Part shown: one piece after another, positions 39,920 through 49,422 of the stretch
Numbering within the stretch: the stretch's first letter is position 1
How the letters are laid out: every line of letters begins with the position of its first letter
NCBI RefSeq assembly: GCF_000716445.1
Contig: NZ_JNWK01000031.1
Coordinates: 55,718 to 119,717 of the forward strand
Direction: 5' to 3'
Source: Streptomyces wedmorensis
GTDB lineage: Bacteria; Actinomycetota; Actinomycetes; Streptomycetales; Streptomycetaceae
Length of the DNA: 64,000 nt
Notes under the pieces: model-generated
Seen by the model: the letters and a program-made list of their open reading frames with translations, nothing else
Told to the model about the DNA's origin: nothing
Databases searched by the model: none
Position numbers and translations under genes: made by a program

Positions 39920-41197
39920 GTGGCCGCGATGCAGCTGACACGCACACACCGAATACTCATCGGCCTCGTCATCGCCGGTGCGCTGATCATCGCGGGGATC
40001 GGTTTCGCGGGCTCGTACGCCGCCGTGCGTGAGCTTGCCCTGCAAAAGGGCTTCGGCACCTTCTCGTACTTCTTCCCCATCGGCATCGACGCGGGCATCT
40101 GTGTACTGCTCGCGCTGGACCTGCTGCTGACGTGGCTGCGGATCCCGTTCCCGCTGCTGCGTCAGACGGCCTGGGTGCTGACGGCCGCGACGATCGCGTT
40201 CAACGGCGCGGCGGCGTGGCCCGACCCGCTGGGCGTCGGCATGCACGCGGTGATTCCGGTGCTGTTCGTGGTGGCGGTCGAGGCGGCTCGGCACGCGGTG
40301 GGCCGGATCGCGGACATCACGGCCGACAAGCACATGGAGGGTGTGCGCATCACCCGCTGGCTGCTGTCGCCGGTTCCGACGTTCCGGCTGTGGCGCCGCA
40401 TGAAGCTGTGGGAGCTCCGCTCGTACGAGCAGGTGATCAAGCTGGAGCAGGAGCGGCTGATCTACCAGGCTCGGCTGCAGGCCCGTTACGGCCGTGGCTG
40501 GCGGCGCAAGGCGCCGGTCGAGGCTTTGATGCCGCTGCGTCTGGCCCGTTACGGCGTTCCGCTGGCGGAGACCGCTGCGGCGGGTCTCGCGGCGGCGGGC
40601 ATCGAGCCGGCGGTGCTGCCGGCGCAGTCTCCGCAGCTTCAGCAGCCCCAGCAGCCCCAGCTTCCGCAGCAGCCGCAGCAGCCGCAGTTGCTTCAGCAGC
40701 CGGAGGGGCTCCAGCCGGTGGCGGCGGTGCCGCAGCAGCTCCCGCACCCCGGGCTCGCGCCCGCCGAGGCGCAGCCGGTGCCCGTGAACCACGACAGTCC
40801 GTGGTTCGACACGCAGCAGGTCACCCCGGAGACGTACGGGGGCACGTACAACCCGCAGATCGTCGAGGGTCTGGAGCCCATGCCCGTGCCGGTGCCGCAG
40901 GGGCCGGAGGACGTGCCGCCGCCGGGGCCGGAGCAGTTCGTCGAGTACCCGGAGTACGTCGAGGAGCAGCCGCAGGAGCCGCGGGACGACGAGTTCGAGG
41001 ACGTCGTCTACAAGGTCCTGGAGACGTACGTGATCGAGTACGGGCAGGCGCCGAGCGAGGCCGAGCTCGCGCAGCTGGTGGCCGAGCAGTACGGCATGCA
41101 GGAGTTCCCGGCGTCCGACATCGATCTGCTGCGGCAGGCGGTCCCGAAGGCGGAGCAGCGGGTGCAGCAGGCGAGGGCCGACGTCGACATCCCGTAG
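39920..41197 (+). CDS. DUF2637 membrane protein with Gln/Pro-rich cytosolic tail
   Basis: 425 residues. Four transmembrane segments in the first 120 residues (RILIGLVIAGALIIAGIGF onward) mark the DUF2637 family, related to plasmid spread (Spd) proteins but widespread on Streptomyces chromosomes. The C-terminal part holds a basic helix (LWRRMKLWELRSYEQVIKLE), then a long Gln/Pro-rich region and an acidic tail with a DNA-binding-like end (DEFEDVVYKVLETYV). GTG at 39920 is preferred over ATG at 39929 because GGGAGGGG lies 7 nt upstream. Confidence 0.8.
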   Translation: MAAMQLTRTHRILIGLVIAGALIIAGIGFAGSYAAVRELALQKGFGTFSYFFPIGIDAGICVLLALDLLLTWLRIPFPLLRQTAWVLTAATIAFNGAAAWPDPLGVGMHAVIPVLFVVAVEAARHAVGRIADITADKHMEGVRITRWLLSPVPTFRLWRRMKLWELRSYEQVIKLEQERLIYQARLQARYGRGWRRKAPVEALMPLRLARYGVPLAETAAAGLAAAGIEPAVLPAQSPQLQQPQQPQLPQQPQQPQLLQQPEGLQPVAAVPQQLPHPGLAPAEAQPVPVNHDSPWFDTQQVTPETYGGTYNPQIVEGLEPMPVPVPQGPEDVPPPGPEQFVEYPEYVEEQPQEPRDDEFEDVVYKVLETYVIEYGQAPSEAELAQLVAEQYGMQEFPASDIDLLRQAVPKAEQRVQQARADVDIP

Positions 41198-41228
41198 GCG
41201 GTGTCCGTAGGACCGTGAGGCACATGTG

Positions 41229-41266
41229 GAAGAGGGCCGCTCCCGGAGTCCGGGGCGGCCCTCTTC
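41229..41266. terminator. Terminator between DUF2637 gene and lysS
   Basis: 12-bp stem GAAGAGGGCCGC / GCGGCCCTCTTC with an inner CCCGG-AGT-CCGGG hairpin, between convergent genes. Confidence 0.85.
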
Positions 41267-41288
41267 ACGTGCTCACACGCTCGTCCGG

Positions 41289-43013
41289 TTACGCGGCGAG
41301 CAGCTTCCGCACCCGGTCCGCCCCGACGGCGAGGAGCAGCGTGGGCAGGCGCGGGCCGGTCTCGCGGCTCACGAGGAGCTTGTAGAGCAGGGCGAAGAAG
41401 GCGCGCTGGGCGAGCTTCAGCTCGGGCGTCGGCTTGGCCTCGGCGTCGAGTCCGGCCATGACCTTCGGGACGCCGTAGACGAGCGTGGTGAGCCCGTCGA
41501 GCGACCAGTGGGTGTCCAGGCCTTCCAGGAGCAGCCGGAGCGACTCGCGGCCCTCGTCGTCCAGGGAGCCGAGGAGCTCGGTGTCGGGCTCCTCGCGGAC
41601 GATGGTGCGCTGGTCGGCCGGGACCTGGTTGGTGATCCAGTTCTCGGCGCGGTCGAGGCGCGGGCGGACCTCGTCGAGCGTGGTGACCGGGTTCTCCGGG
41701 TCGAGCTCGGTCAGGATGCGCAGGGTCTGCTCGTCGTGGCCGGCGGTGATGTCCATGACCGAGGCCAGCGTCCGGTACGGCAGCGGGCGGGGCGTGCGGG
41801 GCAGCTCGCCGGCGGCCGTGCGGGCGGCGCGGGAGTGCGCGGCGGCGTCGGCGGGCAGCACGCTGCCGTCGGCGACCTTGGCCTCCAGCTTGTCCCACTC
41901 GTCGTAGAGCCGCTGGATCTCCTGGTCGAAGGCGATCTTGAAGGACTGGTTGGGCTTGCGGCGGGCGTACAGCCAGCGCAGCAGCTGCGGCTCCATGATC
42001 TTCAGGGCGTCGGCCGCGGTGGGCACGCCGCCCTTGGAGGAGGACATCTTGGCCATGCCGCTGATGCCCACGAAGGCGTACATGGGGCCGATGGGCTGGA
42101 CGCCGTCGAAGACGTCGCGGACGATCTGGCCGCCGACGACGAAGGACGAGCCGGGCGAGGAGTGGTCGACGCCGGAGGGCTCGAAGATGACGCCCTCGTA
42201 GGCCCAGCGCATCGGCCAGTCGACCTTCCAGACCAGCTTGCCGCGGTTGAACTCGCTGAGCTTCACGGTCTCGGCGAAGCCGCAGTTCGTGCAGGTGTAG
42301 GCCAGTTCGGTCGTCTCGTCGTCGTACGACGTGACGGTCGTCAGGTCCTTCTCGCACTGGCCGCAGTAGGGCTTGTACGGGAAGTAGCCGGAGGCGCCGC
42401 CGGAGCCGTCGTCCTCACTCGCCGCGCCGGAGCCCTCCTCGGCCTCCAGCTCGGCCTCGTCGAGGGGCTTCTGCGACTGCTTCTTCGGGGCCTTCTTCGT
42501 CCGGTACTGGTCGAGGATGGCGTCGATGTCGCCGCGGTGCTTCATGGCGTGCAGGATCTGCTCGCGGTAGGCGCCCGCCGTGTACTGCTCGGTCTGGCTG
42601 ATGGGGTCGTATGCGACGCCCAGCTCGGCCAGGGACTCGACCATGGCGGCCTTGAAGTGCTCGGCCCAGTTCGGGTGGGGCGAGCCGGCGGGGGCCGGGA
42701 CGGAGGTCAGCGGCTTGCCGATGTGCTCGGCCCAGGACGCGTCGATGCCCTCGATGCCGTTCGGCACCTTGCGGTAGCGGTCGTAGTCGTCCCAGGAGAT
42801 GAGGTGCCTGACCTCGTGTCCGCGGCGGCGGATCTCGTCGGCGACCAGGTGCGGGGTCATGACCTCGCGGAGGTTGCCGAGGTGGATCGGGCCGGACGGG
42901 GAGAGGCCGGAGGCGACGACGACCGGTTTGCCAGGCGCACGTCGCTCCGACTCGGCGATGACCTCGTCCGCGAAACGGGAGACCCAGTCGGTCTCGGTGC
43001 TGCTCTGAGCCAC
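41289..43013 (-). CDS. lysS: Class I lysyl-tRNA synthetase
   Basis: 574 residues. Class I signature PIHLGN (HIGH-like) in SGLSPSGPIHLGNLREVM and KMSSSKG (KMSKS). Zn-finger-like CGQCEKD and CTNCGFA. Class I LysRS is rare in bacteria but normal for Streptomyces. A low-complexity Glu/Ser/Gly insertion lies at about residues 185-210. GTG at 43013 is behind AAGGA. Divergent from argS. Confidence 0.92.
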   Translation of the reverse strand: MAQSSTETDWVSRFADEVIAESERRAPGKPVVVASGLSPSGPIHLGNLREVMTPHLVADEIRRRGHEVRHLISWDDYDRYRKVPNGIEGIDASWAEHIGKPLTSVPAPAGSPHPNWAEHFKAAMVESLAELGVAYDPISQTEQYTAGAYREQILHAMKHRGDIDAILDQYRTKKAPKKQSQKPLDEAELEAEEGSGAASEDDGSGGASGYFPYKPYCGQCEKDLTTVTSYDDETTELAYTCTNCGFAETVKLSEFNRGKLVWKVDWPMRWAYEGVIFEPSGVDHSSPGSSFVVGGQIVRDVFDGVQPIGPMYAFVGISGMAKMSSSKGGVPTAADALKIMEPQLLRWLYARRKPNQSFKIAFDQEIQRLYDEWDKLEAKVADGSVLPADAAAHSRAARTAAGELPRTPRPLPYRTLASVMDITAGHDEQTLRILTELDPENPVTTLDEVRPRLDRAENWITNQVPADQRTIVREEPDTELLGSLDDEGRESLRLLLEGLDTHWSLDGLTTLVYGVPKVMAGLDAEAKPTPELKLAQRAFFALLYKLLVSRETGPRLPTLLLAVGADRVRKLLAA

Positions 43014-43098
43014 GGTCGGTACGTCCTTCTTCCTGAGGGGTTCTGTCTGACAGCCCTACGTGAAGCCATTCTCCCAGACGGAAGAGCGGTCTCCGAGG

Positions 43099-43131
43099 TT
43101 GTCCACAGGAGTGCCTGTCGGGTCGTCCACA
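43099..43131. promoter_or_regulatory. Two DnaA-box-like 9-mers
   Basis: TTGTCCACA at 43099-43107 and TCGTCCACA at 43123-43131, same strand, 24 bp apart. Both match the Streptomyces DnaA-box consensus (T/C)(T/C)(G/A/C)TCCACA. They lie in the lysS-argS divergent promoter region, not at a known origin. Confidence 0.55.
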
Positions 43132-43211
43132 GGCGGGGAAATCACGTTGCGCTCCCATGGGACACTTGACAAGCGAATTAGACCTGACGGACTCAACAGG
43201 AACGGAAGCTC

Positions 43212-44987
43212 ATGGCCTCGGTCCCTTCCCTCGCTTCGACCGTGCAGCAGCGCCTCGCGGACGGCCTCTCGGCAGCCCTGCCGGACGCCGGCTCCGCCGA
43301 CCCGCTGCTGCGACGAAGCGACCGGGCCGACTTCCAGGCCAACGGCATCCTGGCGCTGGCCAAGCAGCTGAAGGGCAACCCGCGGGAGCTGGCGACGAAG
43401 GTCGTCGAGGCGATCCCGGCGAACGACGTGCTGAAGGAGATCGAGGTCTCCGGCCCCGGGTTCCTGAACATCACGGTCACCGACAGGGCGATCGTCGAGA
43501 CCCTCGCGGCCCGGGCGGCCGACGCGCGTCTCGGTGTTCCGTTCAGCGAGTCGGCCGGCACGACGGTGATCGACTACGCCCAGCCGAACGTGGCGAAGGA
43601 GATGCACGTCGGTCACCTGCGGTCGGCCGTGATCGGTGCCGCGATGGTCGAGATCCTGGAGTTCACGGGCGAGACGGTGGTCCGCCGCCACCACATCGGC
43701 GACTGGGGCACCCAGTTCGGCATGCTCATCCAGTACCTGATCGAGCACCCGCACGAGCTGGACCACAAGGCCGAGGACGGGGCGGAGGTCTCCGGCGAGG
43801 AGGCCATGTCGAACCTGAACAGGCTCTACAAGGCCTCGCGTGCCCTGTTCGACTCCGACGAGGAGTTCAAGACGCGGGCGCGTGGCCGGGTCGTGGACCT
43901 CCAGGCGGGCGACGAGGAGACCCTGGCCCTCTGGCAGCGGTTCGTCGACGAGTCGAAGATCTACTTCTACTCGGTGTTCGACAAGCTCGACATGGACATC
44001 CGGGACGGCGACGTCGTCGGCGAGTCCGGCTACAACGACATGCTGACGGAGACGTGCCGCATCCTGGAGGAGTCGGGCGTCGCCGTCCGTTCCGAGGGTG
44101 CGCTGTGCGTGTTCTTCGACGACGTGAAGGGCCCGGACGGCAACCCGACGCCGCTGATCGTCCAGAAGTCCGACGGCGGCTTCGGTTACGCGGCGACGGA
44201 CCTGTCCGCGATCCGCGACCGGGTGCAGAACCTGAAGGCGACGTCCCTGCTGTACGTGGTGGACGCCCGGCAGTCGCTGCACTTCAAGATGGTCTTCGAG
44301 ACGGCCCGCCGGGCCGGTTGGCTGAACGACGAGGTCAAGGCCGTCCAGCTGGCCTTCGGCACGGTCCTCGGCAAGGACGGCAAGCCGTTCAAGACCCGTG
44401 AGGGCGAGACGGTCCGGCTGGTGGACCTGCTCGACGAGGCCGTCGACCGGGCGACGGCCGTCGTCCGCGAGAAGGCCGAGAAGGTGGGCCTGAGCGAGAC
44501 GGAGATCGTCGAGAACGGCCAGTACGTCGGCATCGGCGCGGTGAAGTACGCCGACCTGTCGACGTCGGCCGCGCGGGACTACAAGTTCGACCTGGACCAG
44601 ATGGTGTCGCTGAACGGCGACACGTCGGTGTACCTCCAGTACGCGTACGCGCGGATCAAGTCGATCTTCGGCAAGGCCGGCGACCGCACCCCCGCCGCCC
44701 ACCCGGAGCTGGAGCTGGCGCCGGCGGAGCGTGCGCTCGGCCTGCACCTGGACCGGTTCGCGGAGACGGTGTCCGAGGCGGCGACCGAGTACGCGCCGCA
44801 CAAGCTCACGGCGTACCTGTACCAGCTCGCCTCGCTCTACACGACGTTCTACGACCAGTGCCCGGTCATCAAGCCGGAGCCGGCGCAGGAAGTCGCGGAG
44901 AACCGCCTCTTCCTGTGCGACCTGACGGCCCGCACCCTCCACCAGGGCATGGCCCTGCTGGGCATCCGGACGCCCGAGCGGCTCTGA
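43212..44987 (+). CDS. argS: Arginyl-tRNA synthetase
   Basis: 591 residues, a usual length. The HIGH motif appears as HVGHLRS in [15 protein letters not shown]; the KMSKS position is [17 protein letters not shown], the usual ArgRS variant. The C-terminal helical anticodon domain includes [22 protein letters not shown] at 43212 follows GGAACGGAAG. Followed by a strong terminator. Confidence 0.95.
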   Translation: MASVPSLASTVQQRLADGLSAALPDAGSADPLLRRSDRADFQANGILALAKQLKGNPRELATKVVEAIPANDVLKEIEVSGPGFLNITVTDRAIVETLAARAADARLGVPFSESAGTTVIDYAQPNVAKEMHVGHLRSAVIGAAMVEILEFTGETVVRRHHIGDWGTQFGMLIQYLIEHPHELDHKAEDGAEVSGEEAMSNLNRLYKASRALFDSDEEFKTRARGRVVDLQAGDEETLALWQRFVDESKIYFYSVFDKLDMDIRDGDVVGESGYNDMLTETCRILEESGVAVRSEGALCVFFDDVKGPDGNPTPLIVQKSDGGFGYAATDLSAIRDRVQNLKATSLLYVVDARQSLHFKMVFETARRAGWLNDEVKAVQLAFGTVLGKDGKPFKTREGETVRLVDLLDEAVDRATAVVREKAEKVGLSETEIVENGQYVGIGAVKYADLSTSAARDYKFDLDQMVSLNGDTSVYLQYAYARIKSIFGKAGDRTPAAHPELELAPAERALGLHLDRFAETVSEAATEYAPHKLTAYLYQLASLYTTFYDQCPVIKPEPAQEVAENRLFLCDLTARTLHQGMALLGIRTPERL

Positions 44988-45000
44988 CGCAGTGAGGTGA

Positions 45001-45032
45001 AGCCCCCGGCACGGATCACCGTGCCGGGGGCT
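45001..45032. terminator. Bidirectional terminator after argS
   Basis: AGCCCCCGGCACGG (45001-45014) and CCGTGCCGGGGGCT (45019-45032), loop ATCA, between convergent argS and the DUF1876 gene. Confidence 0.88.
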
Positions 45033-45040
45033 TCGTCGTG

Positions 45041-45313
45041 TCAGCGGATGGTGTGCGAGGTCCGGCCGGACACCTCGTCGATCTCCTTGTGGGCCTTCTG
45101 CAGCAGTTGCGAAGCGAGGTCCATCAGGGCGCGCGCACCCGCGATCTCCTCGCCCACCCGCAGCTGGTCCGGATCTGAGGGGTGCCGGTTCGCGGTCCCG
45201 TGGGCCCGGAACTCGGTGCCGTCGGAGAGCCGGACCATGGCCGCGGCCCGCGTCCGGTCACCCTCCTCCTTGAACTCCATCTCCACATGCCATCCGACGA
45301 GCGTCTGCATCAT
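45041..45313 (-). CDS. DUF1876 double-stranded RNA-binding-like small protein
   Basis: 90 residues. DUF1876 pattern: WHVEMEFKEEGDRTRAAAMV, FRAHGTANRHPSDPDQL, then a helical end. The Shine-Dalgarno GGAGGTGATC is a nearly perfect match to the 16S 3' end, 8 nt before ATG 45313, so high translation is expected. Next ATG follows immediately (MM start). Function unknown; the family is small, cytosolic and actinobacterial. Confidence 0.8.
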   Translation of the reverse strand: MMQTLVGWHVEMEFKEEGDRTRAAAMVRLSDGTEFRAHGTANRHPSDPDQLRVGEEIAGARALMDLASQLLQKAHKEIDEVSGRTSHTIR

Positions 45314-45421
45314 GAGGATCACCTCCACCGAGGGCCTGTCGGCTACCCCTCCAGAGTGCGCCGCCCGCTGCCGCCCCACCACCCCCGGGCCGTTGTCAGT
45401 GGCGCCCCGTACGTTCTGATC

Positions 45422-46279
45422 ATGGCGATGATCCCGAACCAGCTGCCCCGGCTCATGTCCGATCCGACCGGCCGTTCCCTCGGCCTCGACCTGCCGCCCG
45501 GCGCCCTCACGGGCCCCGCGGAAACCCCGTACCTCTGGTCGGGGCACGCCCCGGCGGGTCCCGCCGCGTGGGCGGCCCTGCGCCCGGCGGCCCGTACGGC
45601 GGGGCTCCTCCCGGTCCTGCTGGGCGTGGAGCGGAACCTGGACGAATGGCAGCTTCAGCCGGAGCGGATGAGCGACCCCGCGGACCACGACGCGGACGAG
45701 GTGCTCGCCGGCTTCTGGGGCCACGCGGCCTCGGAGACGCCCGAGGAGGAGCAGGACCCTCGGATGACCACGGTCGTGGACGACCCGTTCGGCGAGCAGC
45801 CGGAGCGCGGGGAGATCGTCGCCCCCTTCACCGCCGGCTGGCCGGGCCTGGCCGCGGCTCAGCCGCTCGACACGGACCCCGACCGGGCGGCGGCCACCGT
45901 CGCCGAGATGCTCACGGAGCCCGGCTTCTGGCTGGACGAAGCCCGTCCGGCCCTGGTCCCGGCCCGCCGGAGCGCCGACATACCCGCGGTCATCGGCTGG
46001 GGCGGCCCGCTGAACCACGAGAACGACGTGGCCCGCCTGTGCACGGTGCTGCGGTCCTGGGAAGACCGCTTCGGCGCCCGTGTCATCGCCCTGACCTTCG
46101 ACCAGCTGGTGGTCTCCGTGGCGGCACCGCCCAAGACCCTGGAAGAGGCCGAGGCGGTGGCGGCGGAACACTTCGCGTTCTGCCCGGACAACATCGCCCA
46201 GGGCAGCCACGGCACCCTGCGCGAGTACGCCGAGAAGGCCCTCCTCGACGCCCCGGTCTGGAGCTTCTGGTGGGACTAG
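45422..46279 (+). CDS. DUF4253-domain protein
   Basis: 285 residues. C-terminal DUF4253 signature LRSWEDRFGARVIALTFDQL, AAEHFAFCPDNIAQG and WSFWWD; an N-terminal half with WAALRPAARTAGLLPVLLGV. Family function unknown. ATG at 45422, with a second ATG two codons later; no strong Shine-Dalgarno. 4 bp from the hemB stop, convergent. Confidence 0.8.
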   Translation: MAMIPNQLPRLMSDPTGRSLGLDLPPGALTGPAETPYLWSGHAPAGPAAWAALRPAARTAGLLPVLLGVERNLDEWQLQPERMSDPADHDADEVLAGFWGHAASETPEEEQDPRMTTVVDDPFGEQPERGEIVAPFTAGWPGLAAAQPLDTDPDRAAATVAEMLTEPGFWLDEARPALVPARRSADIPAVIGWGGPLNHENDVARLCTVLRSWEDRFGARVIALTFDQLVVSVAAPPKTLEEAEAVAAEHFAFCPDNIAQGSHGTLREYAEKALLDAPVWSFWWD

Positions 46280-46282
46280 GAG

Positions 46283-47284
46283 CTAGCGGTCGGCGGACAG
46301 GTTCCGGGCGACCTCGGTCGCCCAGTACGTGAGGATCATCTGCGCCCCGGCCCGCCGGATGCCGGTGAGGGTCTCCAGGATCGCCTTGTCCCGATCGATC
46401 CAGCCCTTCTCGGCGGCGGCCTCGACCATCGAGTACTCCCCGCTGATCTGGTACGCGGCGACGGGCACGTCGACCGACTCGGCGACCTTCGCGAGCACAT
46501 CGAGGTAGGGCCCGGCGGGCTTCACCATCACCATGTCGGCCCCCTCCTCCAGGTCCAGCGCGAGCTCGCGGAGGGACTCGCGGACATTGGCGGGGTCCTG
46601 CTGGTAGGTCTTGCGGTCGCCCTTGAGGGAGGAGCCGACGGCCTCACGGAAGGGGCCGTAGAAGGCGGAGGAGTACTTCGCGGTGTACGCGAGGATCGAC
46701 ACGTCCTCCTTGCCGATGGTGTCCAGGGCGTCCCGGATCACGCCGACCTGGCCGTCCATCATCCCGGAGGGCCCCACGACGTGGACGCCGGCGTCGGCCT
46801 GGACCTGCGCCATCTCGGCGTAACGTTCCAGCGTGGCGTCGTTGTCGACCCGCCCGTCGGCGTCCAGGACACCGCAGTGCCCGTGATCGGTGTACTCGTC
46901 GAGGCACACGTCCGACATGATGACCAGCTCGTCCCCGACCTCGGCCTTCACGTCCCGGATCGCGACCTGCAGGATCCCGTCCGGGTCCGTCCCCACCGTG
47001 CCCGCGGCGTCCTTCTTCGCGTCCTCCGGCACACCGAAGAGCATGATCCCGGAGACCCCGGCCTCCACCGCCTCCACCGCGGCCTTCCGCAGCGTGTCCC
47101 GCGTGTGCTGCACGACCCCCGGCATCGCCTGGATCGGCACCGGCTGCGTGATCCCCTCCCGCACGAACGCCGGAAGAATCAGATCAGCGGGCCGCAGCCG
47201 CGTCTCGGCCACCATCCGTCGCATGGCAGGCGTCGTCCGCAGCCGCCGCGGCCGCGCTCCGGGAAACGATCCGTACGAGTTCAT
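46283..47284 (-). CDS. hemB: Porphobilinogen synthase (5-aminolevulinate dehydratase)
   Basis: 333 residues. Active-site lysines in [15 protein letters not shown] and [12 protein letters not shown]. The metal site reads [14 protein letters not shown]: first and third ligands Cys as in zinc enzymes, but the second is Asp, an intermediate between Zn- and Mg-type sites. It condenses two 5-aminolevulinate molecules to porphobilinogen. ATG at 47284. Separated from the rex-hem operon by 467 bp of repeats, so it probably has its own promoter. Confidence 0.93.
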   Translation of the reverse strand: MNSYGSFPGARPRRLRTTPAMRRMVAETRLRPADLILPAFVREGITQPVPIQAMPGVVQHTRDTLRKAAVEAVEAGVSGIMLFGVPEDAKKDAAGTVGTDPDGILQVAIRDVKAEVGDELVIMSDVCLDEYTDHGHCGVLDADGRVDNDATLERYAEMAQVQADAGVHVVGPSGMMDGQVGVIRDALDTIGKEDVSILAYTAKYSSAFYGPFREAVGSSLKGDRKTYQQDPANVRESLRELALDLEEGADMVMVKPAGPYLDVLAKVAESVDVPVAAYQISGEYSMVEAAAEKGWIDRDKAILETLTGIRRAGAQMILTYWATEVARNLSADR

Positions 47285-47751
47285 GCCCCCGAGGCTACGC
47301 CCGCCCACCCCCTCCCCTTACCAACACCTTGTGGGCATACCTCCCCCTCCCCACCCGCCCTCCGCCCCACAGGCCACACCGCCCCTCGCCCACCCCGCGT
47401 GCGCCTCCGCCCTCCGCCCACCTCCGTGTGGGGGCCTGCGCGGGCCCTGGGCTCTCGCCCGCCGCACCCCCCGTGTGGGCCTTCGCCCACCGCCGTGTGG
47501 GCAATCGTCCCGCTGGGGCGGGACGGGTGGGCACACGGGACGGCGCCCTCGGCTGCCCACCCGTTCCGCCCCAGCGGAACGAATGCCCACAACGGGCGGG
47601 ACGAAGGCCCACAACGCGGGAGCGCGGGCCCACGACAGGGCGGGCCCGGGCGCAGCCCACAACGCCCAGGCACAGCCCACATCGCACGGCCCCCGCGAAA
47701 CGCAAAGGGTGCGGGCCCGAAAGGACCCGCACCCCGCACGTACACAAAGGA
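47285..47751. other. 467-bp intergenic region with large inverted repeat
   Basis: Left half repeats GTGTGGGC (47480, 47495), right half repeats GCCCACAAC (47584, 47611, 47658). The centre (47495-47592) is an inverted pair of 38-bp hairpins. The rest is GC-rich low complexity. No gene is supported. Confidence 0.6.
47495..47592. repeat. Inverted pair of self-complementary hairpin repeats
   Basis: The left copy (47495-47533) and the reverse complement of the right copy (47554-47592) match at 35 of 39 positions. Each contains an inner hairpin with loop TGGG: GTCCCGC/GCGGGAC in the left, GTTCCGC/GCGGAAC in the right. The substitutions in the inner stem are complementary, so base pairing is kept. 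Confidence 0.75.
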
Positions 47752-49422
47752 CTACGTCGTCCGCCGACGCCTCGCCCCCGGCCGCCTCTCACTAGGCCGC
47801 GTCACCGGATCCCCCGCCTCCCGCGCCGCCTCGCGCCGACGCAGACCGAAGTCCGCGAGCGCCTCGGCGAGCTTGTGGACGGAGGGCTCGGGCGACAGCA
47901 CGTCGACCCGCAGTCCGTGTTCCTCGGCCGTCTTCGCGGTCGCCGGCCCGATGCAGGCGATGACGGTGACGTTGTGCGGCTTGCCGGCGATGCCGACGAG
48001 GTTCCGCACGGTCGACGACGAGGTGAAGAGCACCGCGTCGAACCCGCCGCCCTTGATCGCCTCCCGCGTGTCCGCCGGCGGCGGCGACGCGCGTACGGTC
48101 CGGTAGGCGGTGACGTCGTCGACCTCCCACCCGAGTTCGATGAGCCCCGCGACCAGCGTCTCGGTCGCGATGTCGGCCCGCGGCAGGAAGACGCGGTCGA
48201 TCGGGTCGAAGACGGGGTCGTAGGGCGGCCAGTCCTCCAGCAGCCCCGCTGCGGACTGCTCACCACTCGGCACGAGGTCCGGCTTCACACCGAAGTCCAC
48301 GAGCGCGGCGGCGGTCTGTTCGCCGACGGCCGCGACCTTGATGCCGGCGAAGGCGCGGGCGTCGAGCCCGTACTCCTCGAACTTCTCGCGTACGGCCTTG
48401 ACCGCGTTCACCGAGGTGAAGGCGATCCACTCGTACCGTCCGGTGACGAGCCCCTTGACCGCGCGCTCCATCTGCTGCGGGGTCCGCGGCGGCTCGACGG
48501 CGATGGTCGGCACCTCGTGCGGCACCGCGCCGTAGGAGCGCAGCTGGTCGGAGAGCGAGGCGGCCTGCTCCTTGGTGCGCGGCACGAGCACCCGCCACCC
48601 GAAGAGCGGCTTCGACTCGAACCACGACAGCTGGTCCCGCTGCGCCGCGGCGCTGCGCTCGCCGACCACGGCTATGACCGGCCGGTGGCCTTCGGGCGAG
48701 GGGAGGACCTTGCCCTGCTTGAAGACCTGGGCGATGGTGCCGAGCGTCGCGTTCCAGGTGCGCTGCCGGGTGGTGGTGCCGGCGATGGTGACGGTGAGCG
48801 GGGTGTCCGGCTTACGGCCTGCGGACACCAGCTCACCGGCGGCCGCCGCCACCGAGTCGAGCGAGGTGGAGACGACGACGGTGCCGTCGGAGGCGCCGAC
48901 CTCGGCCCAGCAGCGTTCGTCGGCGGTGCGGGCGTCGACGAAGCGGACGTCCGTTCCCTGCGCGTCGCGCAGCGGCACACCCGCGTACGCGGGCACGCCG
49001 ACGGCGGTGGCGACGCCGGGGACGACCTCGAAGGGGATGCCCTCGGCGGCGCAGGCGAGCATCTCGGCTCCCGCGTTCCCGTCGAGGCCGGGGTCGCCGG
49101 TCACCGCTCGGACGACCCGCCTGCCGCCCCTCGCGGCCTCCATGACAAGATTGGCCGCATCCCTCAACACGGGGACACCGGCGGCTGTTGACGCCTCGTC
49201 AACAACCGTCAGCTCAGGCGTGCTCACCCCCGCACGCGCATGGCCGCGAACGACCTCGAGCACCTCCGGCTCGGCGATCAGGACGTCCGCTCCCGCCAGG
49301 GCCTCGACGGCCCTGAGGGTCAGTAGTCCGGGGTCGCCCGGGCCTGCGCCGAGGAACGTCACGTGTCCGTGGCCGGCGAAGGCCGGGGACAGGGGGCTGG
49401 TGGTCGGGCTGGTGGGGTTCAA
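47752..49422 (-). CDS. hemD: Fused uroporphyrinogen-III C-methyltransferase / uroporphyrinogen-III synthase
   Basis: 556 residues. N-terminal half is a SAM-dependent methylase (FLGAGPGDPGLLTLRAVEAL, GDPGLDGNAG, ERSAAAQRDQL) of CobA/SUMT type; the C-terminal half (from WRVLVPRTKEQAASLSDQLR) is HemD, with FTSVNAV and FTSSSTV. It makes uroporphyrinogen III and may methylate it toward sirohaem or cobalamin. The start is TTG at 49422, overlapping the hemC stop (TTGA), with GGGGGAG 8 nt upstream. The C-terminal basic tail RRPGARRRRTT is unusual. Confidence 0.9.
   Translation of the reverse strand: MNPTSPTTSPLSPAFAGHGHVTFLGAGPGDPGLLTLRAVEALAGADVLIAEPEVLEVVRGHARAGVSTPELTVVDEASTAAGVPVLRDAANLVMEAARGGRRVVRAVTGDPGLDGNAGAEMLACAAEGIPFEVVPGVATAVGVPAYAGVPLRDAQGTDVRFVDARTADERCWAEVGASDGTVVVSTSLDSVAAAAGELVSAGRKPDTPLTVTIAGTTTRQRTWNATLGTIAQVFKQGKVLPSPEGHRPVIAVVGERSAAAQRDQLSWFESKPLFGWRVLVPRTKEQAASLSDQLRSYGAVPHEVPTIAVEPPRTPQQMERAVKGLVTGRYEWIAFTSVNAVKAVREKFEEYGLDARAFAGIKVAAVGEQTAAALVDFGVKPDLVPSGEQSAAGLLEDWPPYDPVFDPIDRVFLPRADIATETLVAGLIELGWEVDDVTAYRTVRASPPPADTREAIKGGGFDAVLFTSSSTVRNLVGIAGKPHNVTVIACIGPATAKTAEEHGLRVDVLSPEPSVHKLAEALADFGLRRREAAREAGDPVTRPSERRPGARRRRTT

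Noticed and set aside
39920..41197. DUF2637 (Spd-like) gene as evidence for a plasmid or ICE
   Set aside because: The family is common on Streptomyces chromosomes and the neighbours are housekeeping genes (lysS, argS) and lipoproteins.
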